A stretch of DNA of 64,000 bases from Oscillospiraceae bacterium (GCA_021201135.1 JAJQGT010000006.1:715710-779709), one strand, 5' to 3'. Numbered from the stretch's first letter, positions 23,717 through 35,981 are shown. The notes: generated by a model not told the origin, from the sequence alone. Numbers and translations are program-made.

Positions 23717-24808
23717 ATGAAGTTGGAAGGTCAGGTACGCATACCTTCGGGCTGTGCAATATCCGCCGTAATTTCAAAGGACGGCAGAAAGATGAGCGGA
23801 GACGCCATTATCAAGAGCATGGTACCTATGCACGACCGCTCAAACGGTCTGGGAGGCGGATTTGCCGCATACGGTATTTATCCGGAATATAAGGAATTCT
23901 TCGCCCTGCATATTTTCTACAACGACAATAACGTCAGGATGGAATGCGAGAATTTACTCAAGGATGGATTCGAGATTATCAAATCCGAGAGCATCCCGAT
24001 AAGAAAGACTCCGAAAATCTCGGACGTTCCGCTTATCTGGAGATACTTCGTTGCTCCGATGTCGTCGGTGCTGTCAAGATTGCATGTCGACGAAAAAGAA
24101 TATGTTGCGGAAACGGTCATGAAGATTAACTCCCAGATTAACGGCGCATATGTCTTCTCATCCGGAAAGAATATGGGCGTATTCAAGGCTGTCGGCTACC
24201 CCGAGGATGTCGGCTATTTCTACAGGCTCGACGAATACGAGGGCTACTGCTGGACGGCTCACGGAAGATATCCGACGAACACCCCCGGCTGGTGGGGCGG
24301 CGCTCACCCGTTTGCGCTCCTTGATTACACAATCGTCCACAACGGCGAGATTTCTTCATACGACGCCAACCGCCGCTATATAGAAATGTACGGCTACAAG
24401 TGCACACTGCAGACCGATACCGAGGTTATCACATATATTGCCGATTATCTTCTCAGAAAACAGGGCTTGACCCTTGAGGAGACCGCCTCGGTTATCGCGG
24501 CTCCCTTCTGGTCGACCATTGAGTCGAAATCGGAAGAGGAAAAGAAGAAGCTGAGCTACCTAAGAACCGTTTACTCGAGCTTACTCGTCACGGGACCTTT
24601 CTCGATAGTTTTGGGGTTCGAAGGCGGACTGATGGCTCTTAATGACAGACTGAAGCTTCGGTCGATGGTAACGGCAGAGAAGGACGATCTCGTGTTCGTA
24701 GCAAGCGAGGAATCGGCGATAAGGGTTATGTGCCCCGATGCGGAGAATGTTTATGCTCTGTCGGGCGGCGAGCCGATTATCGTCAGAGTTGAGGAGGGGA
24801 AATACTGA
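23717..24808 (+). CDS. Split glutamate synthase, glutaminase (class II GATase) subunit
   Basis: This subunit hydrolyses glutamine and passes ammonia to the synthase subunit. In full-length GltB the GATase is the N-terminal domain; here it is a separate 363-residue protein, as in archaeal and clostridial split enzymes. The likely nucleophile is Cys13 in SGCAISAV, behind a 12-residue propeptide. Family segments include GYCWTAHGRYPTNTPGWWGG, FALLDYTIVHNGEISSYDAN and the late EESAIRVMCPD. The RBS is aaggaagagaagtcATG. Its stop shares one base with the next start. Confidence 0.93.
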   Translation: MKLEGQVRIPSGCAISAVISKDGRKMSGDAIIKSMVPMHDRSNGLGGGFAAYGIYPEYKEFFALHIFYNDNNVRMECENLLKDGFEIIKSESIPIRKTPKISDVPLIWRYFVAPMSSVLSRLHVDEKEYVAETVMKINSQINGAYVFSSGKNMGVFKAVGYPEDVGYFYRLDEYEGYCWTAHGRYPTNTPGWWGGAHPFALLDYTIVHNGEISSYDANRRYIEMYGYKCTLQTDTEVITYIADYLLRKQGLTLEETASVIAAPFWSTIESKSEEEKKKLSYLRTVYSSLLVTGPFSIVLGFEGGLMALNDRLKLRSMVTAEKDDLVFVASEESAIRVMCPDAENVYALSGGEPIIVRVEEGKY

Positions 24809-26313
24809 TGGCTATAAATTATGTAAACCCCGAATTTGAGGTAGTAAGGAATCCCAACCGCTGTATAGCGTGCAGGGTCTGCGAGCGTCAGTGCTCAAAC
24901 GGCGTTCACAGCTTCGACCCCGAAACGGGTACAATGATGTCGGACGAGACAAAGTGCGTCGACTGCCAGAGATGCGTGGCACTTTGCCCGACAAGAGCTT
25001 TAAAAATTGTCAAGAACGAGTGCCAGCTCCGTGAAAACGCCAACTGGCAACAGGACACTATCTATGAAATTTACAAGCAGGCGGGAAGCGGAGGAGTTCT
25101 TCTTTCGTCTATGGGCAACCCGAAGCCGCTCCCTGTTTACTGGGACAAAATTCTTATAAACGCTTCGCAGGTTACGAATCCCCCTATCGACCCGTTAAGA
25201 GAGCCGATGGAGACAAAGGTATTCCTCGGCAAGAAGCCGACAATGCCCGAAAGAAACCCCGACGGAAGCCTCAAGACCGATCTGGCTCCTCAGCTCGAGC
25301 TTTCGATGCCGGTCATGTTCTCGGCGATGAGCTACGGCTCCATCAGCTACAACGCACACGAGAGCCTTGCAAGAGCCGCAGAAAATCTTGGCATCTACTA
25401 CAACACCGGTGAGGGCGGACTTCACGAGGACTTCTATAAGTACGGCGCCAACACCATTGTCCAGGTTGCATCCGGTCGTTTCGGCGTTCATGAGGATTAC
25501 CTCAGTGCGGGTGCCGCAATCGAGATTAAGATGGGTCAGGGTGCAAAGCCGGGCATTGGCGGACATCTTCCCGGAAAGAAGATCGTCGGCGACGTCTCGA
25601 GAACAAGAATGATTCCCGAGGGCTCGGACGCTATCTCCCCCGCCCCGCACCACGATATCTACTCTATCGAGGACCTGAGACAGCTTGTCTACTCTCTGAA
25701 AGAAGCGACTCAGTACACAAAGCCGGTTATTGTAAAAGTAGCGGCTGTACATAACATCGCCGCAATCGCAAGCGGTATCGCAAGAAGCGGTGCCGACATC
25801 ATCGCAATCGACGGCTTCAGAGGCGGAACCGGTGCGGCTCCGACAAGAATCAGAGACAACGTCGGTATCCCGATTGAACTGGCTCTTGCTTCCGTTGACC
25901 AGAGGCTCCGTGACGAGGGAATCAGAAACAACGTATCATTGGTTGTCGGCGGAAGTATCCGCTCGGCTTCGGACGTTGTAAAGGCTGTAGCCCTCGGCGC
26001 TGACGCCTGCTATGTTGCAACCGCCGCACTTCTGGCTCTCGGATGCCACCTCTGCAGAACATGTCACACCGGCAACTGCAACTGGGGCATTGCAACCCAG
26101 AAGCCGGAGCTCGTCAAGAGACTTAACCCGGATATCGGCTCACAGAGGCTTATCAATCTCATGACCGCATGGCAGCACGAGATCAAAGAGCTCATGGGCG
26201 GTATGGGTATAAACTCGATTGAGGCTCTGAGAGGAAACAGACTGATGCTCAGAGGAGTAAACCTCAACGAGAAAGAACTCGAGATACTCGGTATCTCGCA
26301 TGCGGGAGAGTGA
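24808..26313 (+). CDS. Split glutamate synthase, FMN/Fe-S synthase subunit
   Basis: This 501-residue subunit makes glutamate from 2-oxoglutarate and ammonia. The N-terminus carries two ferredoxin-type 4Fe-4S motifs (CIACRVCERQC and CVDCQRCVALC). The FMN barrel follows with SAMSYGSISYNAHESLA, GAKPGIGGHLPGKK and IDGFRGGTGAAPT. A Cys cluster for the 3Fe-4S centre is in CHLCRTCHTGNCNWG. This matches archaeal-type GltB2. Electrons could come from ferredoxin or from the flavoprotein encoded two genes on. Confidence 0.96.
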   Translation: MAINYVNPEFEVVRNPNRCIACRVCERQCSNGVHSFDPETGTMMSDETKCVDCQRCVALCPTRALKIVKNECQLRENANWQQDTIYEIYKQAGSGGVLLSSMGNPKPLPVYWDKILINASQVTNPPIDPLREPMETKVFLGKKPTMPERNPDGSLKTDLAPQLELSMPVMFSAMSYGSISYNAHESLARAAENLGIYYNTGEGGLHEDFYKYGANTIVQVASGRFGVHEDYLSAGAAIEIKMGQGAKPGIGGHLPGKKIVGDVSRTRMIPEGSDAISPAPHHDIYSIEDLRQLVYSLKEATQYTKPVIVKVAAVHNIAAIASGIARSGADIIAIDGFRGGTGAAPTRIRDNVGIPIELALASVDQRLRDEGIRNNVSLVVGGSIRSASDVVKAVALGADACYVATAALLALGCHLCRTCHTGNCNWGIATQKPELVKRLNPDIGSQRLINLMTAWQHEIKELMGGMGINSIEALRGNRLMLRGVNLNEKELEILGISHAGE

Positions 26314-26318
26314 CGGAT

Positions 26319-26747
26319 ATGAAAAGAGTTTATGTAAACGAAAAATGGTGCCTTGGATGTCATCTCTGCGAGTATAACTGCGCTTTTGCAAACTCGGGAC
26401 TCAAGGATATGGCAAAGCTCAAGGGCAAGGAAATCTACCCGAGAATCAGGGTTGAGGGCGACGACAAGATTACTTTCGCAATCTCCTGCCGCCACTGCGA
26501 GGACCCGATATGCATAAAGAGCTGTATTTCGGGCGCACTCTCGAAGACTCCCGACGGAATGGTCGAAATCGACAAGTCAAGATGCGTCGGTTGCCTCACA
26601 TGCGTCCTCGTCTGCCCCTATGGCGCCGTTATTCAGGACGGCGACGGAGCGGTTCAGAAGTGCGAGCTCTGCCTTAAGAACTCATCGGGTGCTCCGGCAT
26701 GCGTTGCCGGTTGCCCGAATAACGCGATTGTTTACGAAGAGAGGTGA
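26319..26747 (+). CDS. Four-cluster 4Fe-4S electron-transfer subunit
   Basis: This HycB/DmsB-like ferredoxin subunit has four Cys motifs: CLGCHLCEYNC, CRHCEDPICIKSC, CVGCLTCVLVC and CELCLKNSS...CVAGC, enough for four 4Fe-4S clusters. It probably wires the flavin oxidoreductase to the glutamate synthase. The track start at 26310 is a GTG overlapping the previous stop; ATG at 26319 with gggagag upstream is equally possible and gives 142 residues. It overlaps the next ORF region closely. Confidence 0.9.
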   Translation: MKRVYVNEKWCLGCHLCEYNCAFANSGLKDMAKLKGKEIYPRIRVEGDDKITFAISCRHCEDPICIKSCISGALSKTPDGMVEIDKSRCVGCLTCVLVCPYGAVIQDGDGAVQKCELCLKNSSGAPACVAGCPNNAIVYEER

Positions 26748-26752
26748 GCGAA

Positions 26753-27988
26753 ATGGCAAAGAAGTATGTTATCATCGGCAACGGAACCGCCGCTGTCGGC
26801 TGTATAGAGGGCATCAGGGCTAACGACAAAGAAGGCTCTATCACCGTTATTTCGGCTGAGAAGCACCCCGCTTATTGCCGTCCGCTTATCTCCTATTATC
26901 TTGAGGGCAAGGCTGTTCCCGAAAGAATGAGCTATCGCCCCGACGATTTCTATGACAAGAACGGCGTCAAGGTCATCTATGGTGAGACCGCCGAGAAGAT
27001 TGACTCTGACAAGAAGCAGGTAGTTCTCGGAAACGGAGAAAAAGTGGCTTATGACAGCGTATGCGTTGCCGCAGGCTCGAGACCGCTCGTGCCGCCTTTT
27101 GAAGGGCTCGACACTGTTCCAAAGAAGTTCCCCTTCATGACGCTTGACGACGCACAGAACCTCGAGAGTGCAATCTCCGAAGACAGCGATGTCTTCATCG
27201 TCGGTGCGGGACTTATCGGGCTTAAGTGCGCCGAGGGTCTTTACGGCAGGGTTAAATCCATCACCGTATGCGATCTGGCGGACAGGGTTATGCCGAGTAT
27301 TCTCGATGCCGAAACCGCCGAAATGATGAAAAAGCGCCTCGAAGACAACGGCTTGAAGCTGATGCTTTCCGACACCGCCACCAAGTTCGACGGCAACACC
27401 GCCTATATGAAGAGCGGGGCGGAGGTCAAGTTTGACGTTCTCGTTCTTGCTGTAGGCGTAAGAGCCAACATCTCTCTTGTAAAAGATGCGGGCGGCGACT
27501 GCGGAAGAGGCATAACGGTTGACAACCACATGGCAACGTCACTCCCCGACATCTATGCCGCAGGAGACTGCACGGAATCAATGGACTACTCCAGCGGAAC
27601 TGTAAAAGTAATGGCAATCATGCCGAACGCCTATATGCAGGGTCACTGTGCCGGCGAGAATATGGTGGGTAAAGATGTCACATTCGACAACGGCATTCCG
27701 ATGAATGCAATCGGGTTCTTCGGATTCCACGTTATGAGCGCCGGCACTCCCGACGGAGAACTCTATGAGGAGAAAACCGAATCGACCTCGAAGAAGCTCT
27801 TCACGAAGGACGACCGACTTGTAGGGTTCATTCTGGCGGGTGACACGACCCGTGCCGGAATTTATACAAATTTGATAAGAAACGGTATTTCTCTTAGCTC
27901 TATTGACTTTGATACCATAAAAACAGCTCCAAATATCTTTTCTTTTGGTCAAGAATACTGTAGAAATTCTCTCGGAGGTGTGGTATAA
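26753..27988 (+). CDS. FAD-dependent NAD(P)H oxidoreductase of the glutamate synthase complex
   Basis: This 411-residue pyridine-nucleotide-disulfide-type flavoprotein has an N-terminal FAD Rossmann motif (YVIIGNGTAAVGCIEG), a central NAD(P) motif (VFIVGAGLIGLKCAEGL), and the second FAD motif (DIYAAGDCTE). It is close to rubredoxin/NADH-dependent reductases and to the N-terminal part of NirB. In this operon it most likely feeds electrons from NAD(P)H through the Fe-S subunit, standing in for GltD. The track start (GTG 26744) is less likely than ATG 26753, which has gagaggtgagcgaa before it. Confidence 0.9.
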   Translation: MAKKYVIIGNGTAAVGCIEGIRANDKEGSITVISAEKHPAYCRPLISYYLEGKAVPERMSYRPDDFYDKNGVKVIYGETAEKIDSDKKQVVLGNGEKVAYDSVCVAAGSRPLVPPFEGLDTVPKKFPFMTLDDAQNLESAISEDSDVFIVGAGLIGLKCAEGLYGRVKSITVCDLADRVMPSILDAETAEMMKKRLEDNGLKLMLSDTATKFDGNTAYMKSGAEVKFDVLVLAVGVRANISLVKDAGGDCGRGITVDNHMATSLPDIYAAGDCTESMDYSSGTVKVMAIMPNAYMQGHCAGENMVGKDVTFDNGIPMNAIGFFGFHVMSAGTPDGELYEEKTESTSKKLFTKDDRLVGFILAGDTTRAGIYTNLIRNGISLSSIDFDTIKTAPNIFSFGQEYCRNSLGGVV

Positions 27989-27989
27989 T

Positions 27990-28706
27990 ATGTTGATAGA
28001 TGTTTCAGGCTTGGGATTCAGCGAAATAAATTCCCTGATAAGAGCTCAAGGCGAGAGCTGTCACCTCACCGGATGCCTCAGCCAGAGGTTCATCGGTGCC
28101 GGTATGTCATACCGCGAAATCACGATTGACGGCACTCCCGGAAATGCGCTCGGCGCTTACCTCAACGGTGGCGAAATCACCGTCAACGGCAACGCCCAGG
28201 ACGCAGTCGGCGACACAATGAACGACGGCAAGATTATAATCAACGGTCACGTCGGCGACGCTGTCGGCTATGCTATGCGTGGCGGCGAGATCTACGTCAG
28301 GGACAGTGCGGGCTACCGTGCGGGAATCCACATGAAGCAATACAAGAAAAAGAGACCGGTTATGGTCATCGGCGGAAGAACCGGAAGCTTCCTCGGCGAA
28401 TATCAGGCAGGCGGCTTGATAATCGTTCTGGGACTTCACAAGGACGGCAAGCCCATCGTTGGCAACTTCCCGGGCACGGGAATGCACGGAGGCAAGCTGT
28501 TCTTAAGAAACGCAGAGGGTCTTTCGTTCCCGGCGCAGGTCAATGTGAACGATGCAACTGACGAAGACATGGCGGAAATTACGCCGTATGTCGAGAACTA
28601 CTGCAAGTACTTCGGTGCGGACATCTCGGAGATAATGAGTTCCCCGTTCACGGTTGTAACTCCTAACTCGAAGAACCCATACAAGCAGCTTTACGTTAAT
28701 AACTGA
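27990..28706 (+). CDS. Split glutamate synthase, GXGXG (alpha-subunit C-terminal) subunit
   Basis: This protein is the beta-helical GXGXG domain that closes GltB in the full-length enzyme. The repeats are clear: GALGAYLNGGEITVNGN, AVGDTMNDGKIIINGHVG, AVGYAMRGGEIYVRDSAG. It contributes the structural link between GATase and synthase sites. The track begins at 27945 inside the previous gene. ATG at 27990, just after that gene's stop with ggaggtg 11 bases upstream, gives 238 residues. Confidence 0.92.
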   Translation: MLIDVSGLGFSEINSLIRAQGESCHLTGCLSQRFIGAGMSYREITIDGTPGNALGAYLNGGEITVNGNAQDAVGDTMNDGKIIINGHVGDAVGYAMRGGEIYVRDSAGYRAGIHMKQYKKKRPVMVIGGRTGSFLGEYQAGGLIIVLGLHKDGKPIVGNFPGTGMHGGKLFLRNAEGLSFPAQVNVNDATDEDMAEITPYVENYCKYFGADISEIMSSPFTVVTPNSKNPYKQLYVNN

Positions 28707-28732
28707 TTGGCATAGATAAAGGACGGTGCAAA

Positions 28733-29941
28733 ATGAGCTATACTCCCGACGAAATTCTCCAGTATATCGAGGAAGAGGATGTTAAGTTCATCCGCTTGGC
28801 GTTCTGCGATGTTTTCGGAACACCGAAAAACATTTCCATCATGCCGAACGAGATGAGGCGTGCCTTCGAGCAGGGTATCTCGATAGATTCCTCCGCAATC
28901 GCCGGCTTCGGCGACGAAAGCCGCTCGGACATGCTCCTTATCCCCGACCCTTCGGAGATATCCATTCTCCCCTGGAGACCGGAGCACGGAAGAGTCGTAA
29001 GAATGTTTTGCACCGTTTGCAACCCCGACAAAACGGTCTTTGAAGCGGACGCAAGAAGCTTGCTCAAGAAGACTGCGGAAGAGCTCAAAGCCGAAGGGTT
29101 CGAGTTCAATTTCGGTCCCGAGACGGAGTTTTATCTCTTCAAGCGTGACGAAAACGGCGAGCCCACGAAGATTCCCTATGACCATGCGGGCTATATGGAC
29201 ATAGCGCCCGAGGACAAGGGCGAAAACGTCCGCCGTGAAATCTGCTTAACACTTGAGCAGATGGGCATCGTGCCGGAGTCTTCCCACCACGAGGAGGGTC
29301 CGAGCCAAAATAAAATCAGCTTCAGATATTCCGACGCCCTCAAAGCCGCAGACCATGCGATTACATTCCGCTCTGTTGTAAAGACCATCGCCGCAAGGAA
29401 CGGGCTTGTTGCGGACTTCTCACCGAAGCCGCTTGACGGTCTTCCCGGCAACGGAATGCACATAAATATCTCCGCCGTATATAACGGCGAGGATGTCCTT
29501 CCTTACGCAACAGCGGGAATACTCAAACATATTTCCGAAATAACGCTGTTTTTAAATTCCCATCCCGATTCATACAAAAGATTCGGTGCAAACAAGGCAC
29601 CCCTCTATATATCCTGGTCGGAGCAGAACCGCTCCCAGCTCATAAGAATTCCCGCAACAAAGCGTGAATACAAGAGAGCGGAGCTAAGGTCTCCCGACCC
29701 GATGTGCAACCCTTATCTCGCACTTTTACTTCTCATGAAGGCTATGGCAGACGGAATCAGGAACAAGCTTCCCCTCTGCCCGCCGACAGACATAAATCTC
29801 TTCAAGGCATCGCCCAAGGAGCTTTCGGGCTTCGAAATGCTCCCAAGAAGCCTCAGCGAAGCCGTTACTGCGGCTCAGGACTCCGATTTCGTCAGAGCCT
29901 CGGTTCCGCAGTCGATAATCGACAACTACTCTTCAAGGTAA
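28733..29941 (+). CDS. glnA: Glutamine synthetase (type I-like, short)
   Basis: It makes glutamine from glutamate, ammonia and ATP. GS signatures are visible: RLAFCDVFGTPKNISIMP at the N-terminus, FGPETEFYLF (metal-binding Glu), SSHHEEGPSQNKISFRY, NGMHINIS (ATP-site His), and NRSQLIRIPATKREYKRAEL (Arg clamp). At 402 residues it is shorter than the usual 440-470 of GSI. It lies in the glutamate synthase operon, completing a GS/GOGAT unit. RBS aaaggacggtgcaaaATG. Confidence 0.95.
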   Translation: MSYTPDEILQYIEEEDVKFIRLAFCDVFGTPKNISIMPNEMRRAFEQGISIDSSAIAGFGDESRSDMLLIPDPSEISILPWRPEHGRVVRMFCTVCNPDKTVFEADARSLLKKTAEELKAEGFEFNFGPETEFYLFKRDENGEPTKIPYDHAGYMDIAPEDKGENVRREICLTLEQMGIVPESSHHEEGPSQNKISFRYSDALKAADHAITFRSVVKTIAARNGLVADFSPKPLDGLPGNGMHINISAVYNGEDVLPYATAGILKHISEITLFLNSHPDSYKRFGANKAPLYISWSEQNRSQLIRIPATKREYKRAELRSPDPMCNPYLALLLLMKAMADGIRNKLPLCPPTDINLFKASPKELSGFEMLPRSLSEAVTAAQDSDFVRASVPQSIIDNYSSR

Positions 29942-29989
29942 ACCAGTCCATATAATTTGTAACGCCATATTAAACCGGGGGTCGTGAAA

Positions 29990-32206
<2,217 letters not shown>

Positions 32207-32208
<2 letters not shown>

Positions 32209-32256
32209 ACCCCTCCACCGGCTACGCCGGTCCCCCTCCCCTTTCAGGGGAGGCTA
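32207..32256. repeat. Family A palindromic repeat, left half, at the pyrG stop
   Basis: AAACCCCTCCACCGGCTACGCCGG followed by CTCCCCTTTCAGGGGAG (each a hairpin) matches the left part of the full copies. Its first AA are the last two bases of the TAA stop. Confidence 0.75.
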
Positions 32257-32301
32257 TAAGTGACCAAATGAAACTTTGTATATTCAAAGGGATTGATTAG
32301 A

Positions 32302-33759
32302 ATGAATGAAATTCACGAGGAGTGCGGGATTTTCGGGGTTTATGCTCCGGATACAAGACGACTCTCGGATATGGTTTACTATGGGTTGTATGCTCTTCAG
32401 CACCGTGGGCAGGAAAGCTGCGGCATGGTCGTTTGCGACGACGGGCTTTTCTATTCCCATAAGGATTTGGGACTCGTGGGCGAAGTGTTTACAAAAGAGG
32501 CTATCGCTTCGCTTCCCACGGGACAGATGGCTGTCGGGCACGTCCGCTACGGCACCACCGGCGGCACAAGCAGAGCTAATTGTCAGCCTATCGAAGTAAA
32601 CCACTGCAAGGGCAGACTTGCTCTTGCACATAGCGGAAATTTAACGAACGCCTATGAGCTTCGGGCTCGTCTCGAGCTCTCAGGCGCCATATTCCACACC
32701 ACCAGCGACACCGAAACCATAGCTTATATTGTCACGCAGGAGCGATTGACCGCACCCTCGATTGAGGAAGCGGTGAACCGCGCCGCTTGGCGTTTGGAGG
32801 GTGCTTATTCCCTCGTATTCATGTCGGCTACGAAGCTGATTGCCATGCGAGACGCGCACGGCTTCCGCCCCCTTTGCTACGGCAAAACGCCCGACGGATG
32901 CTATGTCGTCACGTCGGAAAGCTGTGCCTTGGCGGCTGTGGGAGCTGAATTCATAAGAGACATTCTCCCCGGCGAAATCGTCGTCTTCGACGAGAACGGG
33001 GTCTACTCAATCACCGACCACTGCGGCAAGAAGCCGGAAAGGCTCTGCGTTTTCGAGTATATCTACTTCGCGCGCTCCGATTCCGTAATCAACGGTGTTT
33101 CGGTTCATGCGGCAAGAAGAAAAGCGGGCGAGCTTCTCGCCAAAAGCCACCCGGTCGAGGCTGACGTCGTCATCGGTGTGCCCGATTCGGGGCTCGATGC
33201 GGCACTCGGCTATTCGATGGCTTCGGGGATTCCGTATGAATTAGGATTTATCAAGAATAAATACGTCGGCAGGACATTTATCTCGCCGACACAGAGCGAC
33301 AGGCTCGACCAGGTCCGAATCAAGCTTAGCCCAATCAGCGAGGCGGTCACGGGAAAGCGCGTTATAATGATTGACGACTCAATCGTCAGAGGCACGGCCA
33401 GTGCACAGATAGTAAAGCTTCTCCGCAACGCCGGTGCTACCGAGGTTCACGTCAGGATTTCGTCGCCGCCGTTCCTTAATCCCTGCTACTACGGCACGGA
33501 CATCGATTCCGAAAACGGGCTCATCGCATGCAGTCACACGGTCGAGGAAATCGCCGAAATCATCGGTGCGGACAGTCTCGGGTATCTTCCCACAGAGGAC
33601 TTAAAAATTCTCGCTGAGAGCGAAAACATCTGCACATCCTGCTTCACCGGCGATTATCCTACAGGTATTCCCGTCCACACAGACAAGGGTCGCTTCGAGG
33701 GAAAGCTCTCCGAAGCGAAGCCGCAAAAATCTCGTTTATACAAGTCAAAATCTAAATAA
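32302..33759 (+). CDS. purF: Amidophosphoribosyltransferase
   Basis: It catalyses the first committed step of purine synthesis, PRPP plus glutamine to phosphoribosylamine. The class II GATase Cys follows a 7-residue propeptide (MNEIHEE-CGIFG), and the PRPP loop is RVIMIDDSIVRGT. The C-terminal CTSCFTGDYPTG and other Cys fit the Fe-S form of Bacillus type. The track starts at a TTG (32293); ATG at 32302, 10 bases after aaaggg, is preferred, giving 485 residues. It heads a pur/car run on the + strand. Confidence 0.96.
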   Translation: MNEIHEECGIFGVYAPDTRRLSDMVYYGLYALQHRGQESCGMVVCDDGLFYSHKDLGLVGEVFTKEAIASLPTGQMAVGHVRYGTTGGTSRANCQPIEVNHCKGRLALAHSGNLTNAYELRARLELSGAIFHTTSDTETIAYIVTQERLTAPSIEEAVNRAAWRLEGAYSLVFMSATKLIAMRDAHGFRPLCYGKTPDGCYVVTSESCALAAVGAEFIRDILPGEIVVFDENGVYSITDHCGKKPERLCVFEYIYFARSDSVINGVSVHAARRKAGELLAKSHPVEADVVIGVPDSGLDAALGYSMASGIPYELGFIKNKYVGRTFISPTQSDRLDQVRIKLSPISEAVTGKRVIMIDDSIVRGTASAQIVKLLRNAGATEVHVRISSPPFLNPCYYGTDIDSENGLIACSHTVEEIAEIIGADSLGYLPTEDLKILAESENICTSCFTGDYPTGIPVHTDKGRFEGKLSEAKPQKSRLYKSKSK

Positions 33760-33787
33760 ATTCAAACACTTTTAGGAGGACATTATC

Positions 33788-34489
33788 ATGAACAAGCTTT
33801 ATGAAGGAAAGTCGAAAATCGTTTACGAGGGCACAGACCCCGGCACTTGCGTAATCAAGTACAAGGACACCGCCACCGCCGGAAACGGCGTCAAGAAGGA
33901 AGATCTCCCCGGCAAGGGAATCCTCAATGCGAAAATCTCGAACCTCATCTTCGAGTATCTTGCAAAGAACGGTGTAAAGACCCATCTTATCGAAGTGCTC
34001 AGTGAGACTGAGGTTTTGGTCAAGAAAGCCGACATCGTTATGGTTGAGGTAATAGTCAGAAACGTAGCCGCAGGAAGCTTCTCGAAGAAGTACGGCGTTC
34101 CGGAGGGCACTAAGTTCCTTAACACCGTTACGGAATTCAGCCTCAAGAGCGACGAGCTCGGCGACCCGATGATTAACGACTGCCAGATTACCGCTCTTGG
34201 CGTTGCTACTCAGGCTGAGCTTGACGAGCTCAAGGCAGTTTCACTCAAGGTTGACGAGCTTATGACCGAGCTGTTCCTAAAGTGCGGCATCAAGCTTATC
34301 GATTTCAAGCTCGAATTCGGCAGAGTTGACGGCGAGCTCCTCCTCTGCGACGAAATCTCCCCCGACTCCTGCAGACTCTGGGATGCCGAAACAGACGAAA
34401 AGTTAGACAAAGATAGATTCCGCAGAGACCTCGGTAACGTCCTTGACGGCTACAGAGACGTTCTTGCAAGACTTGAAAACGCAATCTAA
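33788..34489 (+). CDS. purC: Phosphoribosylaminoimidazole-succinocarboxamide synthase
   Basis: SAICAR synthase joins aspartate to CAIR. The 233-residue protein starts with the hallmark KLYEGKSKIVYEG, and has VRNVAAGSFSKKYG and the late DEISPDSCRLWD. RBS taggaggacattatcATG. It sits between purF and purB. Confidence 0.97.
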   Translation: MNKLYEGKSKIVYEGTDPGTCVIKYKDTATAGNGVKKEDLPGKGILNAKISNLIFEYLAKNGVKTHLIEVLSETEVLVKKADIVMVEVIVRNVAAGSFSKKYGVPEGTKFLNTVTEFSLKSDELGDPMINDCQITALGVATQAELDELKAVSLKVDELMTELFLKCGIKLIDFKLEFGRVDGELLLCDEISPDSCRLWDAETDEKLDKDRFRRDLGNVLDGYRDVLARLENAI

Positions 34490-34512
34490 AATAATCGGAG
34501 GTTTAAACCCCT

Positions 34513-35937
34513 ATGACAGATAAATACGAAAACCCGCTGTGCAAAAGATATGCGGGCGAGAAGATGCAGAAAATCTTCTCGGACGACACGAAGTTCTCGA
34601 CATGGCGCAAGCTCTGGGTTGCTCTCGCTGAGAGCGAAAAGGAGCTCGGGCTTGACATCACGGACGAACAGATTGCCGAAATGAAAGAGCACATCTACGA
34701 CATCGACTATGAAGCGGCAGCGGCAAGAGAAAAAGTCGTCAGGCACGACGTCATGGCGCACATCTATGCCTATGGCTTGGTCTGCCCGAAGGCGAAGCCG
34801 ATTATCCATCTCGGCGCAACAAGCTGTTATGTCGGAGACAACACGGATATAATCTTGCAGAGAGATGCTCTGCTTCGCATCAGAAGCCTGCTCGTAACAG
34901 CCATCTCGGCACTTTGTGACTTTGCGGAGAAGTATAAGGATCTCCCCTGCCTCGCATATACCCATTTCCAAGCGGCACAGCCGACAACCCTCGGCAAGCG
35001 TGCTACTCTCTGGCTTCAGGATTTGGTAATGGACCTCGAGAGACTCGACTTCACACTCTCGAATCTCAAGCTCCTCGGTTGCCGTGGCACCACCGGAACG
35101 GGCGCAAGCTTCCTTGAACTCTTCGGCGGTGACAAGGAAAAGGTCAGAAAGCTTGAGAAGCTTATTGCGGAGAAGATGGGCTTTGAGGCGGCTTATTCCG
35201 TAAGCGGACAGACTTATACCAGAAAAGTGGACTATTACTCGCTGTCGGTTCTTTCGGGAATTGCGCAGAGTGCCCACAAGTTCTCGAACGATATAAGGCT
35301 TCTTTCTCACTTAAAGGAAGTCGACGAGCCCTTCGAAGAGGGACAGGTCGGTTCCTCGGCTATGGCTTATAAGAGAAACCCGATGCGTTCGGAAAGAATT
35401 GCGTCGCTTGCGAGATACGTCACAGTCGATGCTCTTAATCCGGCTCTTACTGCGAGCGAGCAGTGGTTCGAGAGAACCCTTGACGACTCGGCTAACCGCA
35501 GAATCAGTATTCCTGAAGCGTTCTTAGCTGTCGACGGTATTCTTAGTCTTTATATCAACATCATCAGCGGCTTGAAGGTTTATCCGAAGATAATTGCGAG
35601 ACACCTGCAGGCTGAGCTTCCGTTCATGGCGACCGAGAACATCCTTATGTACTGCGTCAAGAAGGGCGGCGACCGCCAGACCCTCCACGAGGCAATCAGA
35701 ACCCATTCTGTTGCCGCGGCGACCGACATCAAGGAAGGCGGAGACGGAAATCTTATCAAGAGAATCGCCTCTGATCCGATTTTTGGGTTGACAGAGGACG
35801 AAATCCAGAGTATTATAGATGAAGGCGGCTTCACAGGTCTCGCTTCCGATCAGGCGGCGGAGTATGTCAACTATGTCAGAACAGAGATACTTCCAAACGA
35901 GGGAGAAAAAGCCGACGACGTCACTATAAACGTTTAA
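34513..35937 (+). CDS. purB: Adenylosuccinate lyase
   Basis: It cleaves SAICAR and adenylosuccinate to release fumarate, acting at two steps of purine synthesis. The fumarase/ASL-superfamily signature GSSAMAYKRNPMRSE is present, with VMAHIYAYG and HLGATSCYVGDN at the active site. Its 474 residues suit the longer, eukaryote-like PurB. The RBS is ggaggtttaaaccccctATG-like (cggaggttt). It is followed by purA with a 44-base gap. Confidence 0.97.
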   Translation: MTDKYENPLCKRYAGEKMQKIFSDDTKFSTWRKLWVALAESEKELGLDITDEQIAEMKEHIYDIDYEAAAAREKVVRHDVMAHIYAYGLVCPKAKPIIHLGATSCYVGDNTDIILQRDALLRIRSLLVTAISALCDFAEKYKDLPCLAYTHFQAAQPTTLGKRATLWLQDLVMDLERLDFTLSNLKLLGCRGTTGTGASFLELFGGDKEKVRKLEKLIAEKMGFEAAYSVSGQTYTRKVDYYSLSVLSGIAQSAHKFSNDIRLLSHLKEVDEPFEEGQVGSSAMAYKRNPMRSERIASLARYVTVDALNPALTASEQWFERTLDDSANRRISIPEAFLAVDGILSLYINIISGLKVYPKIIARHLQAELPFMATENILMYCVKKGGDRQTLHEAIRTHSVAAATDIKEGGDGNLIKRIASDPIFGLTEDEIQSIIDEGGFTGLASDQAAEYVNYVRTEILPNEGEKADDVTINV

Positions 35938-35981
35938 AAGCGTTTTCAGCAAAAGCTTTAAAATAGAAAGGACAAAGGCAT